A DNA stretch of 64,000 nucleotides from Paramyrothecium sp. XJ0827 (GCA_020881915.1 JAJFPB010000007.1:1798001-1862000), one strand, 5' to 3'. Positions 10,406 to 20,952 are shown, counted from the first letter of the stretch. Numbers and translations: made by a program. Notes: generated from the letters alone by a model not told the origin.

Positions 10406-12474
10406 ATGCAACAACCGCTGCTGTTCCTCGCCGGAACGCTTCTAACGCAAGCAACTCGTACCTTCGCTCAATTCGTGAACCAGGATGTTGACTCTCGCAA
10501 TCTCACTGTCGTCAAGTCCCCCGGCGACGAGAACGTGACGGTGTCCTATAAAATACCAGTAGGCGCCTGCACCACCGCCTTCGAATCACAGATCCAGTAC
10601 ACCGGCTGGGTCAACATTCCGGGAGACTACTCTACAAACCTCTTCTTTTGGTTCGTTGAAGCTCGTGAGCCGACCAATACCTTGACGATATGGCTCAACG
10701 GAGGTCCCGGCTCGAGCTCTATGTATGGCTTCTTCACCGGTAATGGACCGTGTGAGGTGATCGAGAAGGGCTTGAATGATTATGATACGGCGGCCCGTGA
10801 GTGGGGATGGGATCGCGCATCCAACATGCTCTACATTGACCAAGTTTGTCGAACCCAGCCGCTGAATTCCTTATGACGATGCTAATTCTCCGGTGGCAGC
10901 CTAACCAGGTTGGATTCTCGTATGACATACCCCGAAATGGCACATACGATGTCCTCAATGCTACAGTGGAAGAACCACCCTTGCGCGATGAAGCCGCCTA
11001 TCCTTGGGCCACCATCAATGGTACCTTCAGCTCCACCAACAGCAGCCAGACGGTCAATACGACCGAACTGGCCGCCATGGCAGTTTGGCATACCCTACAA
11101 GGAGTTCTCACGTCGCTTCCCCAGTATGAGCCTTCCAGGGCCGAGGTGATGGAGATCAACCTCTTCGCCGAAAGCTACGGTGGTAGATATGGTCCAATAT
11201 TTGCTGAGACGTTTGAGGACCAAAATCAGAGACGATTAGATGGAACTTTGAGTCGAAATTCGACACTGGAATTGCGTCTGGTCTCCCTGGGTATCGTGAA
11301 CGGATGTGTCGACCACGAGATTCAAACCCCGCTAAATCCCGTCTTTGCTACTAACAACACATATAATTTCAAAGCTATCAGTAACGCAGAGGCCGCATTC
11401 GTCTTAGCTAGGTATTCGGCGGATGGTGGGTGCAAGGACTTGCTTCAGCAGTGCAAGGCATCCGTGGCAAGCCGTGACCCCGACGGAGAGGGCGATGACG
11501 AAGATACCAACGAAGTCTGCTCCCGAGCACAAAGGTCGTGCAACCAAATCTCGTTGCCGTACTACGCGGCCGGACGAAGTCCTTACGACCTGGCTGCATC
11601 CTACGCTGACCCGGTCCCAGCCCAGCACTTCGTGGAGTATCTGAACCAAGCGGAGGTTCAACGGGCTATTGGCTCACCTATCAACTATACTCTGAGCAAC
11701 AGCGTTGTGTTTTACGAGTTTGCCGAAACAGGCGACATCGCAAGAGGTGGCAATATCCCTCGGCTGGCTGCCCTCCTCCAGCGTGGTGTCCGGGTTGGAC
11801 TCATGTATGGCGATAGAGACTACATTTGTCACTGGTTCGGCGGCGAGGCCGTGGCAGAAAGGATCGCCTACGAGGTTGGCGAACAATATGGCTCCAACTT
11901 CATCGGAGCCGGTTACGCCCCGATCGCCGTCAACGACTCGTACATTGGCGGAGTCGTACGGCAGTACGGCAACCTCTCATTCAGCCGCATTTACCAGGCC
12001 GGCCATGCCATCCCGTCGTATCAACCCGAGACCGCATTCCAGGTCTTTGCTCGCATAATCACAGGAAGCTCCATCTCGACGGGCGAAAGGGTCGACCTCG
12101 CGGTCTACAACACGACGGGCTCCGCAAACGCAACAGAGACAGCCGAGCTGCCCAGCATGCCGGACTCGACCTGCTACGTGCGAGCGCTGCGGGACACCTG
12201 CGACGAGGATGCGCAGCAACTGCTGGCTGACGGCGAGGGCGTCATCATCAACGGCATTCTGTACAGCTCGTCGGAGGCTTGGCCATTGTATGCAAGCACA
12301 ACCACGGCACCCTCGGCGTCATCCACGGGGGCGAGCTCGACACAGACCTTGACAGGCATGTACACGGCAACGACGGTGCCGGATGACCCAGACAGCGCCG
12401 CATCGTCTGGCATACTCAAGAGCCAATTCCAGTACCTCGCATTGATTGTTGGTTTGGGATTTTGGATTCTTTAA
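10406..12474 (+). CDS. Secreted, probably GPI-anchored S10 serine carboxypeptidase
   Basis: Removes C-terminal residues from peptides at acidic pH outside the cell or at the wall. Two exons (10406-10843, 10900-12474) join to 670 codons plus stop and rebuild NMLYIDQPNQVGFSYD. The donor is the weaker GTTTGT. The N-terminus is a hydrophobic signal peptide ending near TFAQ. The family oxyanion motif LNGGPGSSSMYG is present. The catalytic triad is predicted as Ser238 (ESYGG), Asp453 (GDRDYICHW) and His515 (AGHAIPSYQP). A Thr/Ser-rich segment and a hydrophobic tail (YLALIVGLGFWIL) end the protein, matching a GPI attachment signal. Many N-glycosylation sequons occur. The gene converges on NSE2. Confidence 0.93.
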
Positions 12475-12760
12475 TGGTCTACGCTCAGTACCATTGCGTG
12501 TCTCGAATCACGTATTTCTTGTAATATAAGGATTTTATCTCGCTTCTGCAAGCGGAGTTTGGAGCATAGGTTTTAGATCGATCTGGAACATGGGACTTCA
12601 ACAGGAAGCTTTTTGAGATCATATCATTCCTCTTACTTTTCATGATTCTGCTCGGAGCTCCTTGACACATTGCTTCGTACAGGGACAGTCTTATGATGGA
12701 TGCATAGAAGCAAAGGGTATCATTTCGTCTATTTATCGTCATCGTAATCACGTCGGCCGC

Positions 12761-14022
12761 TCAGGCGTCTACCTCCATCTTCTCCCTCTTGGGAACCCTC
12801 GGTCTGCTACTGTGTCTGCGAGTGCGAGCATTTACCGCGAGCTCGCTGTCGCCGTCAATGTCCTCATCCTCACTGTCGTCATCCGTCTGGTTCTCGGCAG
12901 CCTTCTGGCGCTGAATTCTGCGAACCATAGCCTCATCGAGATAAAAGTCCTTGGCAAAGTCCGCCTTGGTAAAGTACTATTGCCTTGGGTTAGCAGCATG
13001 TTCCAATACACGTAGCAAACTGAGAAGTAGACCTGAGGCCGAGAAAAGAAAGAGAGGAAAAAAGGAAATAGAAGGGATCGTACTTGAGAGCACCCAGTTT
13101 GAGGGCATTGCACCCGTTCTCGGGGAGGGAGATAGTCTAGGATAGCTGCGCGCTCAAAGGTGTGCTTGCACTTCCTGTTACTATACGGCTCGTCCATGTC
13201 CCGTAACGTAAGGGGGCATTTTGTGCTGACGACTTCGCGAGCCACGGCAATGTCGTCGTCAAACTCCATGTCCTCATCGTCCGCCATAGAGGGACCTGTG
13301 GCTCCGGCACCGCCAGCAGTGCTCATAACGGGTCGACCGTCGGGGCGGAACCATCGAGACGCGTCGGGTAGAGGAGGCCCGTCCTCCCCCACGGCGGCGT
13401 CGTGCCAGAGCTTTTTGAAGCCAGCGTAGTCGTTGTTAAGGGCGTACCGCTCGCGCATGCTCATTCGTTCGTACTCTTCCAGCTTCCGGCCTCGCCGCGC
13501 GCGGTACGGTTCCAGGATGCCGCGCGGAGCCGTCTCGTCGTTTTCAGTCGCCGCGGTTGTGTACATGTCGCCCAGCACGGCTGCCTCGTCCTCGAGTCCA
13601 GCCCGCATGTCGATTATGCCGCGGACGGCGCTCTCCGATTCCTCCGTGAGCTTCAGCACCTCCTTCTCAAGCTCTTCGACATGGGCTTCGAGACGCTCTT
13701 CTTCCGCGGACTTATCCGTACCCTTCGTCTGTCTGGTGTTGCGCTGTTTGGCGAGGCGGTCGCGTTGTGCACGGAGCCGCTCGTGCATGTCGCCCACGCT
13801 GCTGCCAAGGTGCCGCAGCGCATCCTTCAGTATGGAGTCGTAGGAAGCGGTAGCGCGGTTGTTGGACAGCTCGCCCAGTGCGCGGCGGCCGGAGTCGCTA
13901 AGGGGACATGCCGGCTGTTCGTAGTCCGGGAGCGCGGCGGAGGAGATGGCCCCGCGGGCGGTGGAGGGAGAGGCGATGGCAGTGGCTGACCGGCCGGAAC
14001 GGTTGACAAGCCGGCGAGACAT
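12761..14022 (-). CDS. NSE2: Nse2/Mms21-type SUMO E3 ligase of the Smc5-Smc6 complex
   Basis: Attaches SUMO to substrates during DNA repair and recombination as a subunit of Smc5-Smc6. Two exons (14022-13084, 12976-12761) join to 384 codons plus stop. The N-terminal half has a coiled coil (about residues 85-140, rich in EELEKEVLKL-type heptads), expected to pack against Smc5. The SP-RING lies at about residues 265-315 with the pattern CPLTL...CKHTFERAAI...CPQTGCSQ, which lacks some zinc ligands of a classical RING as is normal for Nse2. The tail is acidic then basic (DDDSEDEDID, then RVPKREKMEVDA). The intron is 107 nt. The longer uninterrupted frame reading through it is an artefact. Confidence 0.9.
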
Positions 14023-16419
14023 AGGATGCTGCGCTCGGCGGTGCTGCTTCCTTCACCTGGCCAAGCGAAAGGCTGTGACAATTGAACTGCCGGATCGGTG
14101 AAACGTGATGTAAGTTACCAGATCACAGATAGCATGTGTGGACGAGACGCGACTTGAAGCGAGACGCGATTTTGCAGGGTAGTGGGGCGCGAAAAAGATG
14201 GCCCAGAGTTACAGTGTTACTTGTAGATACAAGGAGCTACTGAGCAGATGCAAGTCTACAACTATCCTGCGCTTCATCCACCGGACCCTGGGGATCATAT
14301 AAAGTACCTAAGGTACCTTACCCCAGTGGGCAAGGCACCAGACTTGGAATCTGCAGGCAAGCCTTTGACAGCTGGTTTGGCGTCATGCACGAGAAAGCCG
14401 CCAACCTGGTAATGGCTAGAGAACTGCTTGCCCAAACTGTGTGAGATGTGATTCCGCTTCGCTTAACAGCGTGGCTCCTGGGTCCAGGTTGGAATGCTCT
14501 CAGAACTATGGAACTGGAATTCTGAACCTGTCCTAAAGAATTGATCTATTATGGATGAATTTTTTGTAGAAATGAATAAATCACCGTGGAGTTTGGGGGA
14601 CCTTTTAGGAATCACAAAAGCTCCGAGACTCTACAGAGTAGATACTCTACGATTTCCTTAGTACGTCTCTGAGCGCCTCACAACTCCTTTGCCGATCGGG
14701 CCCTTGGGTCACCGTTCGTAAAGAGTTCAAGGGCCATGGCAGCACTGTAGGAGCCATCGACGAGTGATGCCATGCTGCCTTGGCCACCACACAAGACTAT
14801 TTACCGCATGCTGATGCACTCCACCTCGAACGATGGCAGCGGTGATGATGCAATGAAACTTTTCTTTTCATGCGGCCTGCCTCTTGAAGCTGGAGGTGAG
14901 GCTAATTTGCCTTTGCTCGCGATGTTTGATTGGCTTCTCGCAAAGTCAGCGTAGGAATGTTTGTTCCGTGCGAATGAAATAAACGGACCAAGCGTGAGCC
15001 TTCTCACTGCCCAGGTCTCGGCTGACTGGGGAGGGGGCGGAACAAAACAGGTTTCGGACGCTTGTCGTCAATAGAGAGCGAGATTGTGGTCTAGAACTCG
15101 ACTACGGATCTCGATGAGGACCGTGATGGGATTGTTGCGCGGCTTTCCTAAGAATAAGTTTGCTGCCTGTGCTAGTCCCAATACGACCAGACACATCGTG
15201 AGATTGCATGGAGTTATTGTACTATAGTGTCGTCCTATGGTACTGCAGGGAGGCACTTCCCGGATTTCAACCATAATCAAGCTCATGGTGCAATACCGTA
15301 CTATATTAGAAGGGTCATGACAAGAAGTTCCACTTTCAAGCCTTTTCACCCTGGCTCATCGAACGATCCCGTCCGCAATGGGCGCAAGTGTGTTGGCCAC
15401 GATGTCATGCTAGGCGTTCGGCATGGGCTGCCTGTGGGGGAAATCCATCTCGATGCAAGAGGCTTGGATGGGGAAAATAGAATGTGGCTTCTGGAGGGGC
15501 CGCTAGCCGAACGGATGGCGGGCAGCGATGGTGTTTCGAACCGATGGCGCGGGCGATTGCACGGCTGCTGAGATCATGGGAAAGCTAAGTGCCCTCCGCA
15601 TCGATCGCGCATCGGGACGCCACTTCCTTGCCATCGGACCAATTGGGGCAGGCCACCCGACGCTTGGTTTGCTGTTGCCGGGCCCCCCACCCGTCGGCTG
15701 TTAGTGCATTCGGCTGTTCTTCTGCGTCGCCTCCTACTGCTGCACTAACACCCGGATCCCGGGAACCGCTGGGCGATGGCCAGGACCAGGGCCCTGAATG
15801 GATGGGCTTCGATCTCGAGGTAAACCTCCCAGCCAGGCGATCACAGCCAGGAGCCGCTGCGGCAGCCCGCCGATTCCCACACCGCGACCACTTTTTTTCT
15901 GCATTGCTCCCATGCTTTGCCAGGTGTACTACCGGCTTTCACCTTGCCTGGCGCTTTGTACCTACGGCGCGAAAATACCATGGACGGATACGCCTTACTG
16001 CCCCGTGCGACCGTGACTGGTGCTTCCCCCATTTTCCTTTCTTGGCCTTGTTATCTATCGGCCTGATGATGATGATGATGATGAGCCCATCCTCGTAGCC
16101 TTTTTGACTCCGTGCTCTCCCTCACCCCGTTTACTATTCCGGCTCATCCATGCTCCTCCGCCCCCCTAAATTCCTACCAACGACTACCGGCTAATCCACC
16201 CAGCCCGTTCTGTCTAACACCACTCTCGTCGCTTTGCTGCTTGGTGATGGCGGATCGTACTTATCTGTAATCTCCTCGCCCGCTGTCTCGACTTGTTGAA
16301 GCCCGGCTTCTTCCTCCCCCATCGCTCAACGAAACCTCACCACATCTCGAGAACCTGTCCATCCAGCAAAAAGCCTATCATCTTCTATCGTCGACGCTAT
16401 CCGGCGTGAACTCGCTACG
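14023..16419. other. Long promoter region of the LOV photoreceptor gene
   Basis: About 2.4 kb between the divergent NSE2 and LOV genes without a supported gene. A palindromic TACCTAAGGTACCTTA lies at 14306-14320. From about 16080 the plus strand becomes C/T-rich, consistent with the transcript leader of the LOV gene. A (GAT)n microsatellite lies at 16064-16084. GATCGCGCATCG at 15603-15614 loosely resembles a white-collar light-response element, but this is only a visual match. Confidence 0.4.
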
Positions 16420-17224
16420 ATGACATCCAGCGCTCCTCCAGCCTTGAACCCGTGGGAAACCCAAGCCTTGGAAGTAAGCGGCGTCCACCAGTTCCACTAT
16501 CTTGTGTTAGAGCATTCACATTGTTTTCTCTCTCGTTTCTCTCATTGTCGACGTCGCAACGAAACTAACGTGCTCCAGTATCAATTTCCCGAACAGCGCA
16601 GCCAAAATGCCGACGGTGGTGTCACCAGCAACAGCAACTGGCGACAGGTGCAAGACCCTGTCATTTACCCCGGTCTCTACTCGGGCACTGGCTTCGACAT
16701 GATGTCTATTTTGGTACGCCACCACATTTCTTAATTCTGTCACTTTCCCACCCATTGTCACTCCGTCATAATCTGCACTGTCGATCTTTCAGGGTCCCTA
16801 ACTGTGTGGTTGGCAGCTTCAAGTCATCGGCCGTCCGAACCCCAAGGTCGAGCTCGGCCCAGTGGACTGCTCCGTCGCCCTGATCCTCTGCGACCTCCAG
16901 ATGCCAGATTGTCCAATCGTCTACGCCAGTGATTCCTTCTGCGAGCTCACAGGCTACTCGCAGCGTGAGGTACTGGGCCGCAACTGTCGCTTCCTCCAAG
17001 CACCACGCGGCAAGAATCCAGCGACCTGCACCATCTCCGGGGCTGACAAGGTCGCCAAGCACCGCCTCCACCAAGCTGTCGCTGCGCAAGATGAAATCCA
17101 AATGCAGCTCACAAATTACAAGAAGAGTGGCCAGCGATTCACCAACATCCTCACCATCATCCCTGTTACCCCAACCACTAATGGCTACCGGTACGCCGTC
17201 GGCTTTCTGTTCGAGCTCGAGTAG
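16420..17224 (+). CDS. VIVID/ENVOY-type LOV-domain blue-light photoreceptor
   Basis: Small flavin-binding LOV protein that dampens White Collar signalling (photoadaptation). Three exons (16420-16473, 16579-16713, 16817-17224) join to 198 codons plus stop. The N-cap contains the conserved PWETQALEYQFPEQ stretch and IYPGLYSGTGFDMMSIL. The LOV core has GPVDCSVALILCD, the YASDSFCELTGYS loop and GRNCRFLQ, whose Cys120 should form the photo-adduct with FAD/FMN. It ends with the flavin-binding strands NILTIIPV and YAVGFLFELE. The size and lack of other domains match Neurospora VVD and Trichoderma ENV1. The gene is expected to be strongly light-induced. I leave the symbol blank because naming depends on the species. 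Confidence 0.95.
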
Positions 17225-18315
17225 ATCTCGTCTTAAACCAATAGGCTTAGTCCATCAACACGTTTGCGCCAAATACCATATACGAGGAAACAGCGCGCCA
17301 TTTCCTTGACACTTTAGCGGGATTCAAAACATGGTTCTATCACAAAAACAAGGTTCTCCTTTCGTACATGGCATCAGAGCATTGCTTCCAGGCAGGCACT
17401 ACAGCTTCTAGGCATATTGATACCCATTGTTGTTTGCGAGCACTTGACTTGCAAAAGAAGCGCCTTTATTAGATGCGCATGGATTTTTACTTTCGTTTCC
17501 TTGGTTGCGCGAAGGACACGCATGGTTGCGGTTTTCGTCTCATCATATATGGAGTTAGGTCCCTTATTGCAGTTGGTCTTCGGGGTGCCATGACGCAACC
17601 CTGCAGGCATTCGTTGCTTCTAGGCCGTGGAATTAGCCGGCGTTTGTACACAACATTTTTAGATGGGAATAAATATTTCTCAACGTGGCGCCGTTTTTAT
17701 TGCCCTACTGGTCACAAAGCTTTTCCACGTACAAAATCACTTTCATATTACGTATGGGTGATAGGATTTGAGATGAGCAAACACGCTTTACCGCGTCAAG
17801 CCCCACAACCCTAAGATGACGGGTTTCTTAGTTATGTTGTGAGATCTCTCCATTCATCAGTACTCGCCTATAGGCACACTTATGAGACTGTTCAAATGCC
17901 AATTGCACTCGTTGAACTACATTGATGTGGACTATGTTCAGGGCAATGCTTCACGACCACACAATATCACAGCGTCTGACCCCAGGAAGGGGTGGTTTGC
18001 AAAGCCGACTACGTTGTCGATGAGAACACTTAACTTTGTAGAAGAACTATGGTTTATCAGCTTCCGCCTACGCCTCAAGGCAAATATAAACCAGCATGCA
18101 TGTGTCACTGAAGTGTCATCGATAGAACTGATTCTGTGAACGATAGGTAGTTTGGGCTTATTGTAAAAAGGCTTCCAATACAAAATTGCTGGAAATCGCT
18201 CGAGAACAGCGCGGGCTATGTACTTTTACCAAGTATAACCTTATAAACAAACTCCTCAGATGTCGCGCCAGACTTCTACTCAACATTGAAACAGTCGATG
18301 GAATACCATCAATAT
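17225..18315. other. Convergent intergenic region
   Basis: Holds the 3' ends of the LOV gene (+) and the Fpg gene (-). It is AT-richer than coding DNA, with only short non-conserved open frames. No gene is supported. Confidence 0.5.
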
Positions 18316-19672
18316 CTATTTCCTCAAGCGACTCGACCGCCGACGGCTATTATCCACTTGCGTTTCCTCTTTAACAGGTCTTTGAGACATGGAACGTGAT
18401 TTGCTCTTCGCTTCGGACCTTACCGGCTCTGTTTTGATCTTCTTGCTAGGAGGAGCGTCGTCTGCACTGTCAGCATCGGACTGCGGTTTCGACTTCACCT
18501 TCCTCTTGCGTCCCGCTTTTGAAGCAGTCTTGACCTTGGCGTCATCTGGCTCGATCACCTCAGTCTTGACGTTTGGAGGAACGTCGCCGGTCTTCTTTTG
18601 CACACCCGGGGCGTAGCAGCTTGTGCGGCCGCCCACCGTCATGAAAGCGAGTTTCTCCCCGTTTGGCAACGCCTGTGCGGCCGACTTTCCACCCTTGCCC
18701 CATCTGTAATTGAAGAGCCAGTGCTCGGGGAACTGGTCTGAGTCGCCTAATTTGTCCACCGCTGTTTGGCAGACGTAGCGAATCGACTCGTACAGCGTCT
18801 TCACCTCGGAGTCGCTGAACGAGTCGCAGTACTGCTCCGGATGAAGTTTCGCCTGATACAGCGTCTCGTCCGCCACCCAGTTTCCTATGCCACTGATCAT
18901 GGTCTGGTCGAGAAGTAGTGCTTTGATGGGCACGTGCCGGCTCTTCATCTTGTCCTGCAGATATGCCTGAGTGAAGATGTCTTTGTCAACGACAGGGTCT
19001 GGCCCGTTCTCCACAAGTGGTGAATGTTGCCGAATCTCAGCACCCGGACAGTCCACCAATCTTACTCGTCCAAACCTCCGAGGATCAGTAAACGCGACTT
19101 CTACTGCCGGCTTTCCATCAGTTTCGAAATGGAACTTCCAGTATTTAGGAGGCCAGTTCTCAAGTTCATCGTCCTTGAGCTTCTTGGAGTAATTCGTGTA
19201 CGCGGTTTTTTCTCCTCGGATGTGGATCCAGCCTTGGCTCATTAGCGGAGCTCGTCAATGAGAATGTGATGAACATACCTGACATTCCGAAATGCATCAC
19301 CAAATGGGGCGGCTTGTCAAATGTGATCCTACTTTGGTTGGCGAAAAGTTTAGGCCGGATCAGCACATTCATGGACTTACCAAAAGTATTTTCCTTGACT
19401 GCCTGCGGAAACCACCTATACTTATCAGTCTTTCGACTCCACGGTGAGAGGCACTGACTAGGCTCACCTTCTTTCCCTTGAGTGCCTTGGTCACCTCCGC
19501 ACCGCTTGTGCCGACCTTTCCAAAGACATTGCCGTCATCGATGGCGCTTGCATTGACTATGCGCTTGCCAATCGATGTCTGGCGCAAGAAATGAACGATT
19601 CGAGCAACTGTCTACGTCAGTAATTGTAAGCTTGCAGCGGTGATTTCCTCTACCTTCAGCAATTTCTGGCAT
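18316..19672 (-). CDS. Formamidopyrimidine-DNA glycosylase (Fpg/MutM family, fungal zinc-less type)
   Basis: Base-excision repair enzyme that removes oxidised purines and nicks the DNA by beta,delta-elimination. Five exons (19672-19654, 19607-19468, 19415-19381, 19328-19279, 19232-18316) close to 386 codons plus stop. The first exon, 19 nt, supplies MPEIAE, giving the catalytic Pro2 and Glu3 after Met removal. Family motifs follow: HLVMHFGMSGWIHIRGE, DPRRFGR, and the helix-two-turn-helix MISGIGNWVADETLYQ. Instead of a zinc finger there is the zinc-less FMTVGGRTSCYAPGVQKK loop seen in plants and fungi. The last 90 residues are basic and disordered, with three psi-K-x-E motifs (VKTE, IKTE, VKEE). 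Intron 4 uses an AAG acceptor. Confidence 0.93.
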
Positions 19673-19955
19673 TTCGGCTTGGTTGAGGGTAGGTGTACGA
19701 GCCCCTAAGCATGGACGCGCTTAAGCACAGGCTTGGCTGTCTCGGTCGTGTTAAGCACTTTGCGTGAACGCCCTACGCTGACACGAAGTCCCGTGACCAG
19801 CTTACATAATACGAACCTCATTCCCCACATGATAGCTATTTTGTTCTCAACTTTTTTTTCTCAAGCTTTCTTGCTCCTCCAGCATCCTGCAAACCGCATC
19901 CAACTCTCAAGGTAAGAAAATCTCTTCTTTTCTCGCGCTTCCTCTCCATCCCCAA

Positions 19956-20040
19956 TGCATGTGATGACACTACAAACCGCAAACTAGAGTCTTTGACCAA
20001 TTGGAATGAAACCGAAGTTTTACACGTCAGTCTGAATGAC
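19956..20040 (+). ncRNA. Box C/D snoRNA in host intron 1, snR78-like (25S Um2421)
   Basis: C box GTGATGA at 19961-19967 and D box CTGA at 20032-20035. The segment CAAACTAGAGTC (19980-19991) lies just before a D'-like TTGA (19993-19996) and is complementary to the conserved 25S sequence GACUCUAGUUUG. The fifth nucleotide before D' (A19988) pairs with the U of GACU, which is Um2421 in yeast numbering, the snR78 target. The D-box-side antisense is not assigned. Confidence 0.82.
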
Positions 20041-20202
20041 TTGCTTCACGCTTCCTCTTTTTGCAAGACAAATCTCGAGACCATGCGCTGACAGCACAAT
20101 AGGCTTCAAGCTCGAGTGGGCATGATGTACGACGCCATGAGTGGATCTGCTACTCTGAAAATTTCTTCATGGTAGGTTCTTACCCTTTTGCTCCTGCCAC
20201 CC

Positions 20203-20293
20203 GTGTTATGATGATCATTTTCTTTACAATATACGCTGGAAATTACCGGCTGAGTTTTTCGTTGAAGATATTAAATGGCTATTTCTGATCTAC
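20203..20293 (+). ncRNA. Box C/D snoRNA in host intron 2, snR77-like (18S Um578)
   Basis: C box ATGATGA 20208-20214, D' box CTGA 20250-20253 and D box CTGA 20285-20288. AATTACCG at 20241-20248 pairs with 18S CGGUAAUU, and A20245, fifth before D', faces the U that is Um578 in yeast. One extra A then interrupts the pairing before GCTGG resumes it. A short GTGT/ACAC stem flanks the boxes. Confidence 0.78.
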
Positions 20294-20398
20294 ACCCCTT
20301 CATCCATCTTTTAATGCACTTACTGCATGATAACTCTTGCTAACTGCATCGAAGACATCTAGCAAGGTATGCGATAACGCTTTCTTCATATCAGCCTC

Positions 20399-20494
20399 GT
20401 TTTGTGATGAAGCGGCACTGGGCTCCGAATAAAACACATGAGCATAGATAAGCCACTTTGCGGCAGGCCTAGAAAACCTCGCCCACTGATCAGC
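20399..20494 (+). ncRNA. Box C/D snoRNA in host intron 3, snR76-like (25S Cm2197)
   Basis: C box GTGATGA 20404-20410 and D box CTGA 20486-20489. CACTGGGC (20416-20423) stands before a D'-like CCGA (20425-20428) and pairs with 25S GCCCAGUG. G20420, fifth before D', faces the C that is Cm2197 in yeast numbering. A second antisense stretch before the D box (GAAAACCTCGCCCA) has no target I can name. Confidence 0.8.
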
Positions 20495-20649
20495 GATGCT
20501 CTGCGCTTTCGACTTGATATAAATGTTCTGCTCAGCTGGCTAACATCAAGTTGCAGTGCTAGCATGGTACAATGTCGCAACTAATTGAAACGTATACAGC
20601 GTTGTTCTATGGTACGTGCTGCCATTTCTTCTTCTTCACCATCTCAAAG

Positions 20650-20738
20650 TCTTCCTGATGATTTCAGATGACGAGTCTTATTCGAGTTTTCGATGCAGAC
20701 ACCAAACCCTTATTACCATTCATGCTTAACTGAAAACT
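20650..20738 (+). ncRNA. Box C/D snoRNA in host intron 4, snR75-like (25S Gm2288)
   Basis: C box CTGATGA 20655-20661, D'-like CTTA 20677-20680 and D box CTGA 20730-20733. AGATGACGAG (20666-20675) pairs with 25S CUCGUCAUCU, and C20672 in the fifth position faces G2288 of yeast 25S. A second guide, CCATTCATGC, lies directly before the D box and pairs with 25S GCAUGAAUGG, predicting an additional methylated G. Confidence 0.83.
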
Positions 20739-20864
20739 TGCACTATAATTTTTTGTTTGTATCATGTCCTATCAAGGCCATTGCTAACAGACATCAGATA
20801 ATTCAAGCGCTCTCTGAATCGTGAGTCAACTCGATTTGTGCTCTCCAGCTGCAGTTCACAGCCT

Positions 20865-20952
20865 ATTCCATGATGAACGCGAATAAAAAGACAAGCATAT
20901 GTCCGAGCTCACGCGACGAAGACAAAGTGTTCCGCATATTTTTCTGATCTCT
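20865..20952 (+). ncRNA. Box C/D snoRNA in host intron 5, snR74/U27-like (18S Am28)
   Basis: C box ATGATGA 20870-20876, D'-like CCGA 20903-20906 and D box CTGA 20944-20947. ACAAGCATATG (20891-20901) is complementary to 18S CAUAUGCUUGU near the 5' end of the rRNA. The fifth base before D' (T20898) faces A28 in yeast numbering, the snR74 site. Confidence 0.84.

Noticed and set aside
14320..14395. tRNA-like stem (CAGACTTGGAATCTG with a GTGGGCAAGGC start)
   Set aside because: The anticodon-arm-like hairpin is present, but there is no GGTTCRA B box or closing acceptor stem, so it is not a tRNA gene.
20668..20674. ATGACGA as the C box of the intron-4 snoRNA
   Set aside because: These bases belong to the guide that pairs with 25S around G2288. 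The true C box is CTGATGA at 20655-20661.
20895..20915. Match of GAGCTCACG in the intron-5 snoRNA to the 25S CGUGAGCU site (snR69/snR71 region)
   Set aside because: No D or D' box stands at the required distance, and the neighbouring guide to 18S A28 fits exactly, so the match is probably chance.
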